The notes beneath the pieces were generated by a model. The model made no database searches. It had not been told where the DNA came from and saw nothing but the letters and a program-made list of their open reading frames with translations. Positions 11,833-23,864 of a DNA stretch of 64,000 nt are shown piece after piece. Within the stretch, counting starts at the first letter, position 1, and the number at the start of each line of letters is the position of its first letter. This DNA is from Hyaloscypha bicolor E (lineage: Eukaryota > Ascomycota > Leotiomycetes > Helotiales > Hyaloscyphaceae): the NCBI RefSeq assembly GCF_002865645.1, contig NW_020194618.1, positions 372,001 to 436,000 on the forward strand, given 5' to 3'. The position numbers and the translations under genes were made by a program.

Positions 11833-13486
11833 ATGGAGACCTCTATCATGAGACTCCCAAGCTTCGGTCACAAGAACCCCAAAGTGCCTTTGGAGGCTTA
11901 TCGGCCTCCCAGCTACTTGGTACCGGCGTTGAAGGAGAGGAAGACGCGAATGAGCAAGCCGAAGACCCGGAGCGGGTGTAAGACATGCAAGTGAGTTGGC
12001 CCCCTGACTCAACCCCGCATCCCCTCCTATCTCCGAATATCTTGGTGTAACCTCGAGGAACAGGATAAGGAGAGTGAAGTGTGACGAGGGCAAACCTGAA
12101 TGTGCAAGATGCTTGAAATTCGGGGTCACCTGTGATGGCTATAATGAACCCAAGAAGGCCAAGACAGAAAAACTCGCTATTGCCCCGAGACGAGAACTAG
12201 CCATCAATGAGCAGTCTCTCCCAGCCTTGCAATTACAGCCAGACCTCACGTTCCATCTGCGAGGAAATGCCGAAGACACTCAGTACTTCCGGTTCTTCCG
12301 TGATGAGATCGCCTATGATCTCTCTGGAGGATTCTTCGATGAGCCGATTTGGAACCAGATGATTCTCCAGTCATGTCACGAAGCACCGTGCATCCAGAAG
12401 ATAGCCCTGTCAATTGCGGGGCTAGCGAGGGCCCTGAAAGCAAACGATTTCAAGGAAGAAAGAGACCCGCATGTAGAGTACGCTTTGCAGGCGTATGAGA
12501 AGTCCCTACAGCACTTCCGTGTTTTCGTCGCTTCGAACGGCTCACACGATCCGCGAATGCTGCTCATGGCTGGACTATTGATCTACTGTTTTGAATGTCT
12601 GCAAGGAAACATGGAGAACGCCATTCAGCAGATCAAATCGATGATGTCCGTTTTCAAAAGCATGCGCCAAATGAAACAACTCAACTACGACCATCTCCGC
12701 CGCAAAGGGTCTTTCGAGGACGAACTGGTGTCCGAAATCGCTCGCTTGGACGGGCAACTCCTCGGGCGTGTCTACGACCCAGACATCGGCAACACGACGA
12801 TCATCGGCATCAAGCACGGGCACGTCTGGGACCCCTTCACGATCCCCGAAGTATTCACGGATATCCGCACCGCGCGGCGTTTCCTCGAGCACATCCAGCA
12901 CCTCAGCCGGCCCGACGTCGTGCACGACGAGAAGGCGCAGCCCCTCCCCGTCCCCACCCAAGGCCCCGATACCTCGCGCGGCGAAGAACACATCCGCATC
13001 ATGCGCGCGTGTCTTGCAAACTGGTGGTCTAGCTTCAAACCGATTTATGACTTCACATGCACCCCGGAAGGAGACGACAATTTTGTGCCTGCAGCGACGC
13101 TGAGGATTATAGCACTGGCGACGAGTCTGATTCTGCAGACGAATATGACGATGGATTCACGGCAGGCGACGGAGAACTGGGCGGATGAGGCCCTGCTGTC
13201 GATGGAGAGGGGGTCGGATCTATTTGGGAGTACGGCGAGGGAGATATTGGATTTGTCACGGAAGGTTGTGGGACATCGGAGGTTTGTGAAGGGGTTTGTG
13301 TTTGCGACGGGGATTATGAGCCCGTTGTGGATAGTGCTGATTACGGCGTACAAGAGGGAGCTTGTGGTTGATATTGTGGAGCTTTTCAAGGAGATGGTTC
13401 CTAGGAGAGAGGGGTACTGGAACAGTGTTCCGCTGCTTGAGACAGCGAAGGAGGTGCTCGCGAAGCGGGATGCGGAGGGGTGGTGA
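11833..13486 (+). CDS. Zn2Cys6 (C6) fungal transcription factor
   Basis: Exons 11833-11990 and 12064-13486 (526 residues). The 73-base intron (GTGAGT...AACAG) interrupts the zinc cluster itself, between the second cysteine and the basic KIRRVK stretch. The six cysteines fall at residues 49, 52, 59, 66, 69 and 76 (C-x2-C-x6-C-x6-C-x2-C-x6-C), the classic binuclear cluster that binds CGG half-sites. A basic linker (EPKKAKTEK) follows. Residues 100-520 form the alpha-helical regulatory region typical of this class, ending in the usual PRREGYWNSVPLLETAKEVL segment. The start METSIM is chosen because it is the first ATG after the promoter; MRLPSF five codons later is an alternative. The target genes are unknown and no metabolic cluster lies next to it. 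Splitting the zinc cluster by an intron is common in this family. Confidence 0.92.
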
Positions 13487-14018
13487 TATGATGGCTCATG
13501 ATCTGAAGGCTTGAATTGATGGAATGAAGATTTTGCCGATGTACGAATGAGGAGGTGGTCAATGTGATCACTTAGAAGTCCAAAGGGGGCTCGGACTCTC
13601 GGAGCAGGAAACGACGTCTCAATTCTCCAGAATATCTGCGCTCCAACACAGCGAATTTCGCAAACCCAGAATAAAATACATGAAAGTTATGCTATCTTTG
13701 ATATTCTTCTGCCTTTTGACTGAAAATTCCTACACAGCTTGAGACCGAATGCAGCAAAATGTACTTCAGATTACCTGGTCACGTGTTGTCCAATATTTCC
13801 GCCGGAAAGAGCAATGCGGCGTAGCAATCTTACCAATGTTGCTGAGTCTCCCTTCAGTGACCTCTCAACCTCATATCTCTCCCTGACAATTCTGCAACTC
13901 TTGCTGGTATGATACAAATGAAAGCTTTCCCTAAATCTTGTTGCTCATATACTAAGCTATGACTCGGCTATTTCCCCTGCATAAAACTACGGACTCGCTT
14001 CGACCAATTGAGACCAAA
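13487..14018. other. Intergenic
   Basis: This is the 3' region of the zinc-cluster gene. No coding signal is seen. Confidence 0.5.
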
Positions 14019-14291
14019 ATGGGTAGCAGACCCCTCCCCAAAGACAAGGAAGGTGTTAGCACGTGAGCTAGACGCAACTGCTATGATCGCAGCTTCTCCT
14101 ACAAATTTCTCGTTCCGAAGAGCAAGGCGAGAGACGAGACGAGAAGTGACTCTCCAACTCCAACTCCAACGCCTATCCTTTCTGAAGGAGAAGGAGATGT
14201 CAACCCCGATTCCACGACATCAGCGAGCACGGGACTGGCGCTACCTCCGCAACCCCCATCACCGTATAATCTGAATTCAGTGGATCTCTAA
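14019..14291 (+). pseudogene. Possible relic of a zinc-cluster regulator (Upc2-like)
   Basis: From an ATG at 14019 one frame runs to a TAA at 14289-14291, broken only by a TGA at 14064-14066. It reads RRNCYDRSFSYKF, a Pro/Thr-rich linker (SDSPTPTPTP), then PPSPYNLNSVDL. This resembles the end of a Zn2Cys6 cluster (NCYDRSFSC in intact relatives), a linker and the start of the 'VDLELLHHF' block of Upc2-type regulators. The expected leucine-rich block after VDL is lost at the stop. A cysteine of the cluster reads as tyrosine. Evidence is motif-level only, so a chance resemblance is possible. Confidence 0.35.
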
Positions 14292-14799
14292 CGCATATAG
14301 CATTTGATGAACAATATAGCGAGTTTGGGAGCGAGTGGTGGGAACAAGATGTATGCTTGGGGGATGAGCATGCTTGCGTAACACACCCTTCCCGTTAAGG
14401 GGAGGAAGTTAGGGGGGAAATAAGGGGGTGGGGATGTTGGAGGGATGTTGAGGGAGGCGGTTAGGTTAATTGGGCTGTGTGTTGAGGTTGCGGATTGATG
14501 TGGAGAGGGAAACTGAGAAATGAGGATGAGATAAATTTGGCAAGCAGAGGATGAGAGGAGTCCCTTGAATTTAGGCTGTAGGGGAAGCGTGGAGATTGTT
14601 CAAGCCAGCACCAGTGCAGCAGTTCACCGTTCAGGATCGACTCAAACACCGAGAACAAGGACTGCGAAGCAGCGATATCAGTAGAGAGAGAGACTAGAGA
14701 AATAGGGTCTCAACATACAGTTGGTTCAGTCACGTCCTCAGATGGTTAGCGAGAGCGGGGCCTGGAGTGCTCTAGATCTTGGTGCGCCCCCAAGTCGAG
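14292..14799. other. Intergenic, purine-rich
   Basis: G/A-rich on the plus strand around 14390-14470. No gene is supported. Confidence 0.4.
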
Positions 14800-15689
14800 C
14801 TGGTGTGCATTGCTCACTAATATCGAAATTGAATAATCAAATCGCCTTATTAATCAATTCGACTAGCTTGACCAATCATACAGTCCGTTCACCAGGTTTT
14901 CTACTAATTCCTAATCGAGTAATTATGAAGCTAGATTTTTGGTAGTTACTACTCGCTAGTACTCCCCTTTTTAGTGAAGTAAAAATCATTTTCTATACCT
15001 CTATATTTATACTTCCTAATAAGACAATTCTGAGGCTTTCCCACCTAAGGTCCCCTTAAACGCGGGGATTATCATGATTATAAAGAAAATGTAAATGTTT
15101 CTGACCTATTCACACTTTACTCCTAAAACACCATGAATTATCGATAGGAATAGCATAGACCGTGAGAGCTATAGCACATTCCTTGAGGTAATATTAATTA
15201 TCAGAGACTCCATTGGGTCCGATAAGCTTCATCGTAGGTTCCCAGTACATTAGGATTAGTAGGAGCCTTGAAAAATCAAGGTTTTTGCGACCTTCGTGCA
15301 TCGTAAGCAGCTCCGCACTAGTCCTTAGGAGATGCCTCCGTAATTATTACTAATCCTTATTAACAGTGGCGTAAAGGCAATATAGAAGGAGTGCGGGGCA
15401 TATAGTATTAGAGGGCGTAAGTGCTATGGTTCGTTGGAAGGGACGGGATATCTGATGATCCCCCTCCTTTGGAAGAACTTTTCACTGGGCGTAGTTTTGC
15501 ATGCAGGAACGAAAGCGTGTTCAAAGCGCGCGCAAAACATGCCAGTTAGTGGGATCCTATTGAGAAGACGAAAATATGTCCTCAATTAGGAGTTAATATA
15601 AATGATTAGTCCAAACCATATTATTGACCAAAGGGCGATTAAGGCCATTTGATGGGTCAATTTCGATATTGGTGAGCAATGCACACCAG
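14800..15689. mobile_element. Non-autonomous DNA element with inverted ends
   Basis: The left end CTGGTGTGCATTGCTCAC (14800-14817) continues as TAATATCGAAATTGA. The right end (15657-15689) is its reverse complement with one C/T difference over about 33 bases. Weaker matching extends inward to roughly 60 bases. The 890-base body has no transposase-length frame and contains a short perfect hairpin (CCTTGAAAAATCAAGG near 15270). It is best read as a miniature or deleted Tc1/mariner-like element. The superfamily is inference because the target duplication at the borders is not clear. Confidence 0.65.
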
Positions 15690-18175
15690 AGCTAACATCG
15701 CTGGATGGAGAGAGATCCGGTTAGCGACCCCTTTACGCTATTTCCTCAAACATCCGGTGATGTTTTACAAAGCTGACGTCCAAATAAAGATATTGGCTCT
15801 TGACCGATCTAACTGCCAAGCAGGAGTTAGGAGAATCGATTGAAAGGCTGACAAGTTCAAAGACTAAGGTGGCATGGCATGCAGATCTAGAGTGGAACAC
15901 AGCAACCCACACTTGGCAGTTTCTACCCAAGTCTCAGTCGGTACTGCCACTTTTAGGGTACCAAAGAAGTTTGTCGATCGTCGCAAACCCTAGGTCTCAA
16001 CAATTGAGTGACCTTCGGCTGCCAAGGTCACTTGCCGATCCTGCTGGCCAAGATTCATATTCTTTCTTTCCCCTCCCTCCTATTGCCACAAGATCACGGA
16101 CTCTTTCTATAAAGTGGACCTAACTCAGCCCAGACCTTTATACGGACGAACGGTGAGGCAGAGTCCGTGGTCCTCCCCACACACCTCCGTTGCTAAAGGA
16201 TGGCCAATCCACTCAATAGTTTGCTTATCTTGGGCGGAGGACGCGAGGCGGCAAGAGGAGCCTCCCCACAAGAAACTACAGACATATTGAAGACTCAACG
16301 TTGAGTTGTATTCAATTTGATCATGCTCGGCTGTATCGATACCAGAATTTCATTGTTTCTAGATCTGGACAAATATTTACATTGTCCCAATCTCCAATCG
16401 TACATGTAGAATGAAGTTCACCTCTTTATTTCTTGTTGCCAGCTAGCTGCGCTTACCATTTCTTGCCCTGGTCAAGAAGCAGCCATGGAAATTCCCAAAA
16501 CCAAGCCCGCACCACAAGAAACCAGGGTTCCCTACTCCACCTGATGCATCGCCCCCAACCGTACAACTCGCCCACCCCACCTCCGCTCAGAAGCATGTTC
16601 AAACTCTCGGAAACAGCACCTTCTGGCGAGGAGCTCTTTCTTAAGAAACTTACCTCTGTCGCGAAGAACATTAAGCAAATCAAACCCTTACTGGCCATTG
16701 TCGTCCTAGGCGGCAAACCTAAAGACACCATTTCACAATAGATTCAAAAGCACTGTGCCCCTGCCCGGCCGACCCCTGCAGACCCCCCTATTCAGCTCGC
16801 GTAACATTCCCAAACCAGGATCGTCTGCCCAAATAGTAATTTTCGTGTACAACTAGAGACTAACTCTCTTTTATATATATGCTAGTACCCTCCCAGGGCA
16901 GCCCTAGAAGAGTGCTTATATCATTGAGAATTTAATTCCCTGCTAGCCCCTTCCCCCTCTCTTAAGAAGGCCAGTTTTATAATTTTGTCGTGAAATAAGG
17001 CTTTCTTTCCGGCTATGTTTCAGCCCCTAACGCGCGCACATAAGAGTTGCAAGAAGCACATCCATCCCCTTTACCCTTATAATCGCTTATGAGGGAACTC
17101 GGAAGCGCATTGAGGACATACCAGGCCAAGGGAACCACCATGGAAAGCCTCTTCTTCATCGTCGGGTCCGATATAGGCAAGACATTCTACGCCTGGCGCG
17201 GCTGGGGAACATTCCCATCATCAAATATTTGCCTCCCTCCAGCATCTGCACATTGCCGACTCTAGTGTCTTCCAACCTGTCCAAAGCTAAATTATTATAC
17301 GCTTCGGACCTCGAATTATTATGTGATGCAGACAAAAAGGGCTCGCAGAAGGCTCTTTTCACTCACCCGGCATCCTCTCCACCAGCCATCTCTCTTCTCC
17401 CAGATTTTCAAACGATCTCGTGCTACCACGCTCGCGAAAACTTTATCGGCACCAAACTGCACGGCAAAACCGCCAAAAGTCAAGCGGTATATCTCCAACA
17501 GAGAATCCAGCAGAGACCACACCCTACACATTCTGCGCCTTGTAGTCGAGGACGCGGATGCAGTACATGAGCTGCTCCCTCAGATGAATGGTACCGCGAT
17601 GGACGACTCCAATGAGAGCGGCTCCTATGATGGCTCCTCCAGTGAGGATGGCTCTCGTGAGAACGGGACGCACGCATGGCCGACCAGGGAACAGATGGAT
17701 GTGAAGTCTATTGAGGCGTCGTTGCGGGCGGCGTAGGTGCACGTGGACCCTGGAAGATGGAGAGTGTGGAGTTTTGGAACCCGACGCCTGAGACGGTGGA
17801 GGCGGAGGTCCTAGATCAAAACAAGGAAGTATTTCGAGCATGAGGTGGTTCAGATCAGAGGAGGATACGGCGTCGGCGAAAATCGAATGGTTCCGGACTG
17901 AAAAGCATGCGTGGTGCTGATTGAAGCCGGACAGGCTGTGATGACCTTTATATAAAGAGGTTGATTTAGGGGTTAAGGGGCTATAATTACTTATAGATAT
18001 ACCCTACCTAAAATAGTTAGAGGGACAGTGCAAGCAATAAGTTCAAACCGAGACTCCTTACTTTTATTCCTAGACTATACGTGTAAGGCCTTGTTCTCAA
18101 GGGCAAGATGCTGCCTCTAATCCGAGATAACGCCTGCCTAATGATTTGTTGCGGCCATTGGGTAAACCTCCTGAA
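15690..18175. other. Gene-poor stretch with repeat debris
   Basis: Nearly 2.5 kb without a gene I trust. A plus-strand frame at 17323-17736 ends in an acidic Ser/Asp/Gly-rich tail, and an overlapping minus-strand frame at 17524-17841 also looks orderly. Neither has a domain, so I do not call either. The stretch contains the dispersed repeat at 16926-17089. Confidence 0.4.
16926..17089. repeat. Dispersed repeat, copy A
   Basis: A 164-base block starting GAGAATTTAATTCCCTGCTA and ending near CCCTTATAATCGCTTA is repeated in the same orientation at 30338-30501 with many point differences. It contains AAGGCTTTCTTT, TAGCCCC and CACGCGCACA-like phrases shared by both copies. It probably belongs to a transposable element whose ends are not visible. 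Confidence 0.6.
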
Positions 18176-20025
18176 TTAGCCAAAGCAAAGTCGCATTTTC
18201 AAAGGATGAGCCTTGGTCGTGTGCTTCTTATCCACGACCTGGCCCCACCACACGTTCTCGAAACCCTTCGTGTCCTGCTCAGCCCATACTTCTTCGAGCA
18301 GAGGTATTGTGCTGCGGAACATGTGATATCTAGTCCTCTCGTCCCAAATAGAGCAGAATTTTACAATCTCCGATTGCGTTGATGGATCTCGCAACTCGCA
18401 GCCTGCAAAGAAAAGCGGCAACAAGGCCTGCCTAGACATCATGTTCGCGTCGCGACACGACACTACGTGGTCCACAATGACCCTTGCGCGGTACAGGATA
18501 CGCGTCGGGACGCTGCTTCCAGGTTCCCACTGAAAGACCCTGAATATGTAAAGAAGAAGGCCGTTTCTCCATGCTTCAGAGCAATGCATGATATCCTGAT
18601 CTTGGTGCATGCAGTCTTCGTCTCGGAAAGCTGTCGCAGCGGGAATGTGACGCCAGCACTCAAGCCACTGCTCAATTTCCGAGATGATAGTGTTGTCGAA
18701 TGCGAAATCCAGCGTTAAGGACGATTTTTGCCTCTCTGCGCTGAAGCGCGCCACCTGCATTACAATCTTTGCGAGACTCGTTGGACACCCGCATAATCCA
18801 AAAAAATCCCACTCCCGTTTATGTTGGTTCGACAGTACGGCATCGAAGTATGCGTAAGGGAACACACAGTCTTCCCTAGACAGGAGACTGGTTATAGCGT
18901 CCCACCTGGCAAGTTAGCTAGAACTCAGAGACGATTAGAAAGTCGGCTTTTACGTACCAAGTGAGTATTCCTATTTGAGCCTCGACCCGAGAGGACATGG
19001 CTAATGTTTTGATACCACCGCAAGCTTCAATGAGACCATATGCTCCCACGAGATGTGTGCTCCAATTTCCGAGGATAGATTGAGTTTCCTAGTATCCACT
19101 ATCAGTCTGGACTTAGTCCTAGGCACAAGGAGGTTTGACTTACATCTAGCGAGAACAGAATTACGATCGTGTCAAGCACGGAATACATAGTTTCCGCATC
19201 ACTGAATGCGTTGAGACTCTGACGAAGCAGTTGGAGTGCTGTATGGCGATGACTCAGGGTTGAGGTACTGTTGATGTGATGACCCGCTAAAGCCATCACA
19301 GCGTGGACTAGGAAGGTCGGTTCCGGGTCGACGTCTGTGCGGTATCGAAACGGGTTTATCTGTAGCTGGAACGTTAATGGGATCGTGCAAAACTCAATAT
19401 TGTCTAAAAGTTGTTAGTCAGAGTTGGGAAGAGCGAATGTGTACATAAAATGCATACATCTGTTGAGTATCGGCCTGAACCGTTGAGTAAGGCTACTGTA
19501 CTCTATAGTCGGTGGTACAGATGTGAAAAGAGGTAATGGAATGTTGGTCAACGCCGAAACCGCTGCGGCATTTGGCCCTGAACCAGCAACATTACGCTCA
19601 CCGGTCGTGGCCTCTGGTAAGCGGAAGGATGTCGATTGGTCTTCGCTGTTGCACGAGTTCAGGTGAGGTTCGTTCGTACCGTCGATTGTCTCTAGATCAG
19701 GAAATCCTTCGCTTCTAGTCGAAGATTCGTCATTCAAGGTCTCGAGTGACGGGTCAATGGGAGGTTCATTTTCCTCAACAGCTCCACTTTGGAAGGGGGC
19801 TATGTGTGTGTCTACTATGATAGAATCCTCCCTCGAAGGGTTAGAAAAAAACCCTGAATGGGTAAAGGTGTTGACTGATGGGGAACGTCTTGCACGATGC
19901 TCTCTCTGGGGATGCTCCTCGACGAACTCGAATCCCTGTTGTCTGGTCCTGCGTGGTGCTGGCCTTTTCGCGGGCTTCCTTAACAGGGAAAATCCCGGCT
20001 GCCACGATAGCTGCTTTTCAGGCAT
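18176..20025 (-). CDS. Fungal-specific transcription factor domain protein (fungal_trans_2 type) without zinc cluster
   Basis: Model: complement of 19458-20025, 19144-19403, 18958-19088 and 18176-18905 (562 residues). Introns 19404-19457, 19089-19143 and 18906-18957 have GT-AG ends, and the four exons join in phase without stops. The N-terminus (MPEKQLSWQPGFSLLRK...) is basic and holds a QGFEFVEEHPQ motif similar to the short N-terminal box of regulators that lack a Zn2Cys6 cluster. No cysteine pair is present there. A disordered Ser/Thr/Glu linker follows. The C-terminal 380 residues match the fungal_trans_2 pattern: HAVMALAGHHINSTS, SVLDTIVILFSLD, LVGAYGLIEACGG, then DAITSLLSREDCVFPYAYFD and WDFFGLCGCPTSL. 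It is probably a nuclear regulator acting with a partner, or one that has lost DNA binding. It is divergent from the adjacent MFS gene across 446 bases, so it may control that gene. Confidence 0.85.
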
Positions 20026-20471
20026 CACTTAGGTGTTAGATACCCGATGTATCACAATGTTCGGATTGAGGCTGTCGATGTGGAAGATAGAGAAAAGTAT
20101 GGCTGGGTGTTAGTGAACCACGCGCTTACCAGCACTAACTCGGCTCAAAGATTAAATTTAAATTTTCCCCAGCATTGACGGGCCGTGGCGGGCCTTGGCA
20201 TTCCAGTAACTAGTTTTGGCTTCCTGCCTAATCCGTCCAATTACTGTTTTGGTCGCCCCCACTAAGAGACTAGGCCAGTCATTGGCTGTCGGTGGATCGC
20301 TGCACGTGATTTAAATAACCCATCCCCAATTGGAATCATGAAGTATCTTTTACCTCCGCCATTCGTTTATGTAGTATATTATTTGTATCGTCTTGAATAG
20401 TTCTTGGGAGACCGCATAGCAGTTTCCATACTTCTTTCCCAACCTTTTCTCCTCACTAGTTGAGCTCTGCC
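20026..20471. promoter_or_regulatory. Divergent promoter between regulator and MFS transporter
   Basis: 446 bases lie between the two start codons. Visible features are a GC-rich imperfect repeat near 20179-20196 (GGGCCGTGGCGGGCC), a CACGTG box near 20304, and a TTTAAAT stretch near 20152. Assigning binding sites is inference. The shared upstream region itself is seen directly. Confidence 0.5.
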
Positions 20472-22149
20472 ATGGCTTCCGCCGTCGCAACGGCCGCCAA
20501 TGTGTCATTCTCAGGGAGTTCGCGCCGAGAGGAACGAATGACAATAGATGCCTCTACAGATCGCTTTAAAAACGTACTTGTTGTGATGGACGACTTCAAG
20601 AAAACCGATCACTCAGCTCCATACTCCTCTAATGAAGTTGGTACGCGCGCCTGCAAGCTATTAAACTAGCTTCGACTAATTGTGCAACACAGATGTTATG
20701 GTTGTTACCTGGGATGGACCAGACGACCCACAAGATCCATTTAATTGGTCTGTACAGAAGAAATGGTGGACAGTTGGACTTGGTCTTCTCGCGAGCTTCA
20801 TCTGTTCTGTGAACGGCACTATCCTCTCGGTTGCTCACAAGTCAATTTCTGAGGAATTCGGGGTTTCTGATGAGCCGTTCCCTAATTCCTATTGGGTCAC
20901 CACGTCCTGGGGAGTAGGAGCCGCAATTTTCCCTCTTATCCTGTTTCCTCTTATAGAGGACTGGGGAGTTCGACCCGTGGTTCTCAGTACCTATTTCTGC
21001 TTCATGTGCCTTCTCATTCCAATTGGTCTGGCCCAAAACTTCGCAACACTCGTCGCGGTTCGGTTCTTTTCCGGCGGTTGCGTTCCACTCATGAGCGATG
21101 CCGTCGCCAGCATCACATCGAATGTGTTCCACGGAGATCGAGCCAGGAGTGTACCAGTATGTCTTTACGTTGTGGTATATCTTGGCGCAACAAGTTTAGG
21201 TCCAGTGATCGGTGCCTCAATACTTCAGTTTCTGGATTGGCGTTGGATTGGATATATCGAATTGATTTTCACTGCCGCCATTTCCCCCATACTTTTCCTC
21301 GGTCTCCACGAAACTCGCGGTTTGGCTATCCTGCGAGCAAATGCCAAACGAATGCGCAAAGAGGGAAAGAAGGCATACACTGCGGAAGAGTCTCATGGTA
21401 AAACTTTGCACCAGGTCTTTGTTAAGAGCGTGCAACGACCAATCTGTATGTTCTTCACGGAGTCGGTGGTCTTTGTCGCTACCATTTGGGCTGCCTTCAG
21501 CCTTGGAACCGTTTACCTATTCACTCAGTCTGTCGAAGAGGTATATGGACAACTTTACGGTTGGAATGCTGTTCAAGCGGGATACATCCAAAGTGCTATT
21601 GTCATCGGCGAGATCCTCGGAGCCGGCCTTTCCCTCTCCACCAACCACTGGTATCACGCTTCTGCTGCTCGAAATACCGAAGTTCCAGGTACCCCTATCC
21701 CTGAGGCTCGGCTCTACCCAGCCATTGTTGGAGGATTTTTCGGCGTTACGGGCGGAATGTTCGTGTATGGTTGGGCCGCATACCCTGACATAAACTGGAT
21801 GGTAGTCACCGTCGGCTTGACTATGGTGGGGTTTGGAACTACCGCTGTCGTGATTAGCATTGCAAACTATCTCATCGATGCATACAGCAAGTACGCCGCG
21901 AGCGCTCTTGCGGCTGTTGGTTTGGTCGAGAACGCATCCATTGCTTTTCTTCCTCTTGCTGCATCAGCCATGTACACCAACCTCGGATTTCACTGGGCTA
22001 GCACACTTCTCGGATTCGTGTCTTTAATGCTCGTTGCTACTCCCTTCTTAGTCATCAAATGGGGCAAAGAGATCAGAGCTCACAGTCCATTCATGAAAGA
22101 CGCCATTATAGTCCGGCAAAGAGATTTGGGCGTTATTGTCGGTGTGTGA
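20472..22149 (+). CDS. MFS transporter, drug:H+ antiporter (DHA1-like) type
   Basis: Exons 20472-20640 and 20693-22149 (541 residues). The intron is 52 bases (GTACGC...ACACAG). The N-terminal 70 residues are polar and cytosolic. Then come WDGPDDPQDPFNWSVQKKWW, the usual entry to helix 1 in fungal drug/polyamine exporters, and 12 hydrophobic segments. Seen motifs include EDWGVRPVVLS (loop 2-3), ARSVPVCLYVVVYLGATSLGPVIGA (motif C-like in helix 5, an antiporter signature) and DWRWIGYIELIFTA after it. A long central loop (about residues 275-305, basic, KRMRKEGKKAY) and a short C-tail complete the layout. Length fits the family. It likely sits in the plasma or vacuolar membrane and exports small toxic molecules or polyamines; the substrate cannot be read. 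It shares a divergent promoter with the fungal_trans_2-type regulator. Confidence 0.92.
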
Positions 22150-23179
22150 TGGCGACCAGCTGCACTTCTAATGGTTATAAGAATCGCTTTCGATAGCACT
22201 GTATTAGTATCACCTTCTACATGGTGTGGCACCTCTCTATGCCGAATATTAATAGATAATAGATTTTCTTGCGTCTCAGTTTAGTGCTTGCCAATATCCA
22301 GTTCTTTCGAGTCCGACATCAGTACGCTAACCATCCTTAAGTCACACTAAATGAGGTCTGGCAGAGGCTGCTCGAAGAATGGATTTAAGATGTGAATCCA
22401 AGCATATGTAAAGGACAACCGCTCAGCATCATTCTAGATCTAAACTGTGGTTGGCAAGCTCTTCCGGTCTCCTGAATGTCAACAATTCTAAATCACCACA
22501 GATACTAAAGCACGAAGTATGCAGTTTGAAACATTACTTGGTGCGCTCAACAACACAGTCTGCTCTGTGAGCATGCATGAGGTACTTCGGCTGGGATATC
22601 TAGACGTATGTTAGACTGCCTTCCAGATAGAAGAAGGTTAAGGGCTGTACAACCCCTTTTCCAAGCTTCTCCACTATATATCAAGGGCACTACGAACCCG
22701 GCATTATGTTTGCTGTGCCTTTGGAACGACCTCGCTATCTAGGGCCCATTAACAATCTGCGGCCCAAGTATGGCCTTGGCGCGCGTAGTTGGGTGCTTGA
22801 CTGACTTGCGTTCACTCGCTCGATGCTGAGACAAGTTAGTCACAAGATCATCTACTTCAATAGCACATTGTGCACTATGCAGAACCGGCAGAGTGGATTT
22901 TCTTGCACCGAGACGTTCATATATCAGTAACATCCAACATACTGACTCTTCTAGATATCTATTATACCATAACTCCATCGGAAATTTCATTGGATCTATG
23001 TCTAGATTTTTTTTCACACAATGAATTGCACTACCTCACGCCATCCCATTTCATATTGCACCGTTCATATTTATTTTCTCTGGTACTGATCCATTCAAAC
23101 CATTGCTCATTGATCATGACAGCGACGATTATCTTGCATAGTTAATCAACGGGTTGTACAACAGAGAGACCACCGCCTA
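22150..23179. other. Intergenic
   Basis: No gene is supported. A 92-codon minus-strand frame at 22739-23017 has no start context or domain. Confidence 0.45.
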
Positions 23180-23640
23180 GCGGCGGGAAACTGCCCATTT
23201 GAAGACTTCCGGACCAAGGTAATCGCTCAGCGGCCGTATCCAATCAACCAGGCCGCCTGCGTGGCAGATGGAATCGACACGGTCGGCCAGATGGTGAAAC
23301 TCTTCCTCTCTCAGTCCGAGCGGGGCTTTGATGCGTCGCCAATCACCGCACTGAGCAGCGGAGCAAAGGAGGGCTTCCAGAGGTCGTAGCTAGCTAGGGT
23401 TGCTTCCAGCCGTTCGCCGTGGTCAGCCTCCCTGGCACCTACAAGACAATAGGTGACAATGCCTCGCTCGAAGAACTCGTAGAGGATAAAAGCGCTCACG
23501 AAGCCCGTGGCACCCATCGGGAAGACAGCCTCGGGGCGTTGGGCTTCTCCTATATTGTCAAATGCAAGCTGTGGGTCGAGATAACCCTTCTTTGACATGC
23601 TCATACCCCGACCAGATGCTGATGTTGTAAGCGTGGCACC
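23180..23640 (-). pseudogene. Fragment of an NRPS-like/adenylate-forming reductase (thioester reductase domain)
   Basis: Minus-strand translation gives KGYLDPQLAFDNIG, then AVFPMGATGFVSAFILYEFF, a YCLVGA stretch, [12 protein letters not shown] and VIGDASKP. This is the N-terminal Rossmann part of the NAD(P)H thioester reductase domain that releases peptidyl or acyl thioesters as aldehydes or alcohols in NRPS-like enzymes. The frame ends at a TGA (23311-23313). One base shifted, it continues as [27 protein letters not shown] before stopping again, so a frameshift is present. The nucleotide-binding loop reads GATGFVS where the family has GATGFVG. No adenylation or carrier domain lies upstream and the catalytic Tyr/Lys region is absent. 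It is a dead remnant of a biosynthetic gene or a translocated piece of one. Confidence 0.75.
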
Positions 23641-23864
23641 AATCGCGTGGCGCAGGCTGCGCCACAGCAGCTTGTGCTTGGGCCTGAGACAAGAGAAATT
23701 GGCAATGAAAAGGGGCTCGCTACAGAAAAGGGCGCTTAGTCGCCTATAAGATAGGGGCGAGCCCCGCAATCAAAACCACTCAGTTCACCACACTCCCAAA
23801 ACCTCCCAGCTCACTTCAAACACTTTTCACACCACGATTTTATCAACTACTCAACTGTGCAGCC

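Noticed and set aside
12575..13103. Several long antisense and shifted frames
   Set aside because: They lie inside the zinc-cluster factor's coding exon and reflect its GC-rich codons.
17323..17841. Overlapping plus and minus frames that both look orderly
   Set aside because: Neither has a domain or partner exon and I cannot choose between them.
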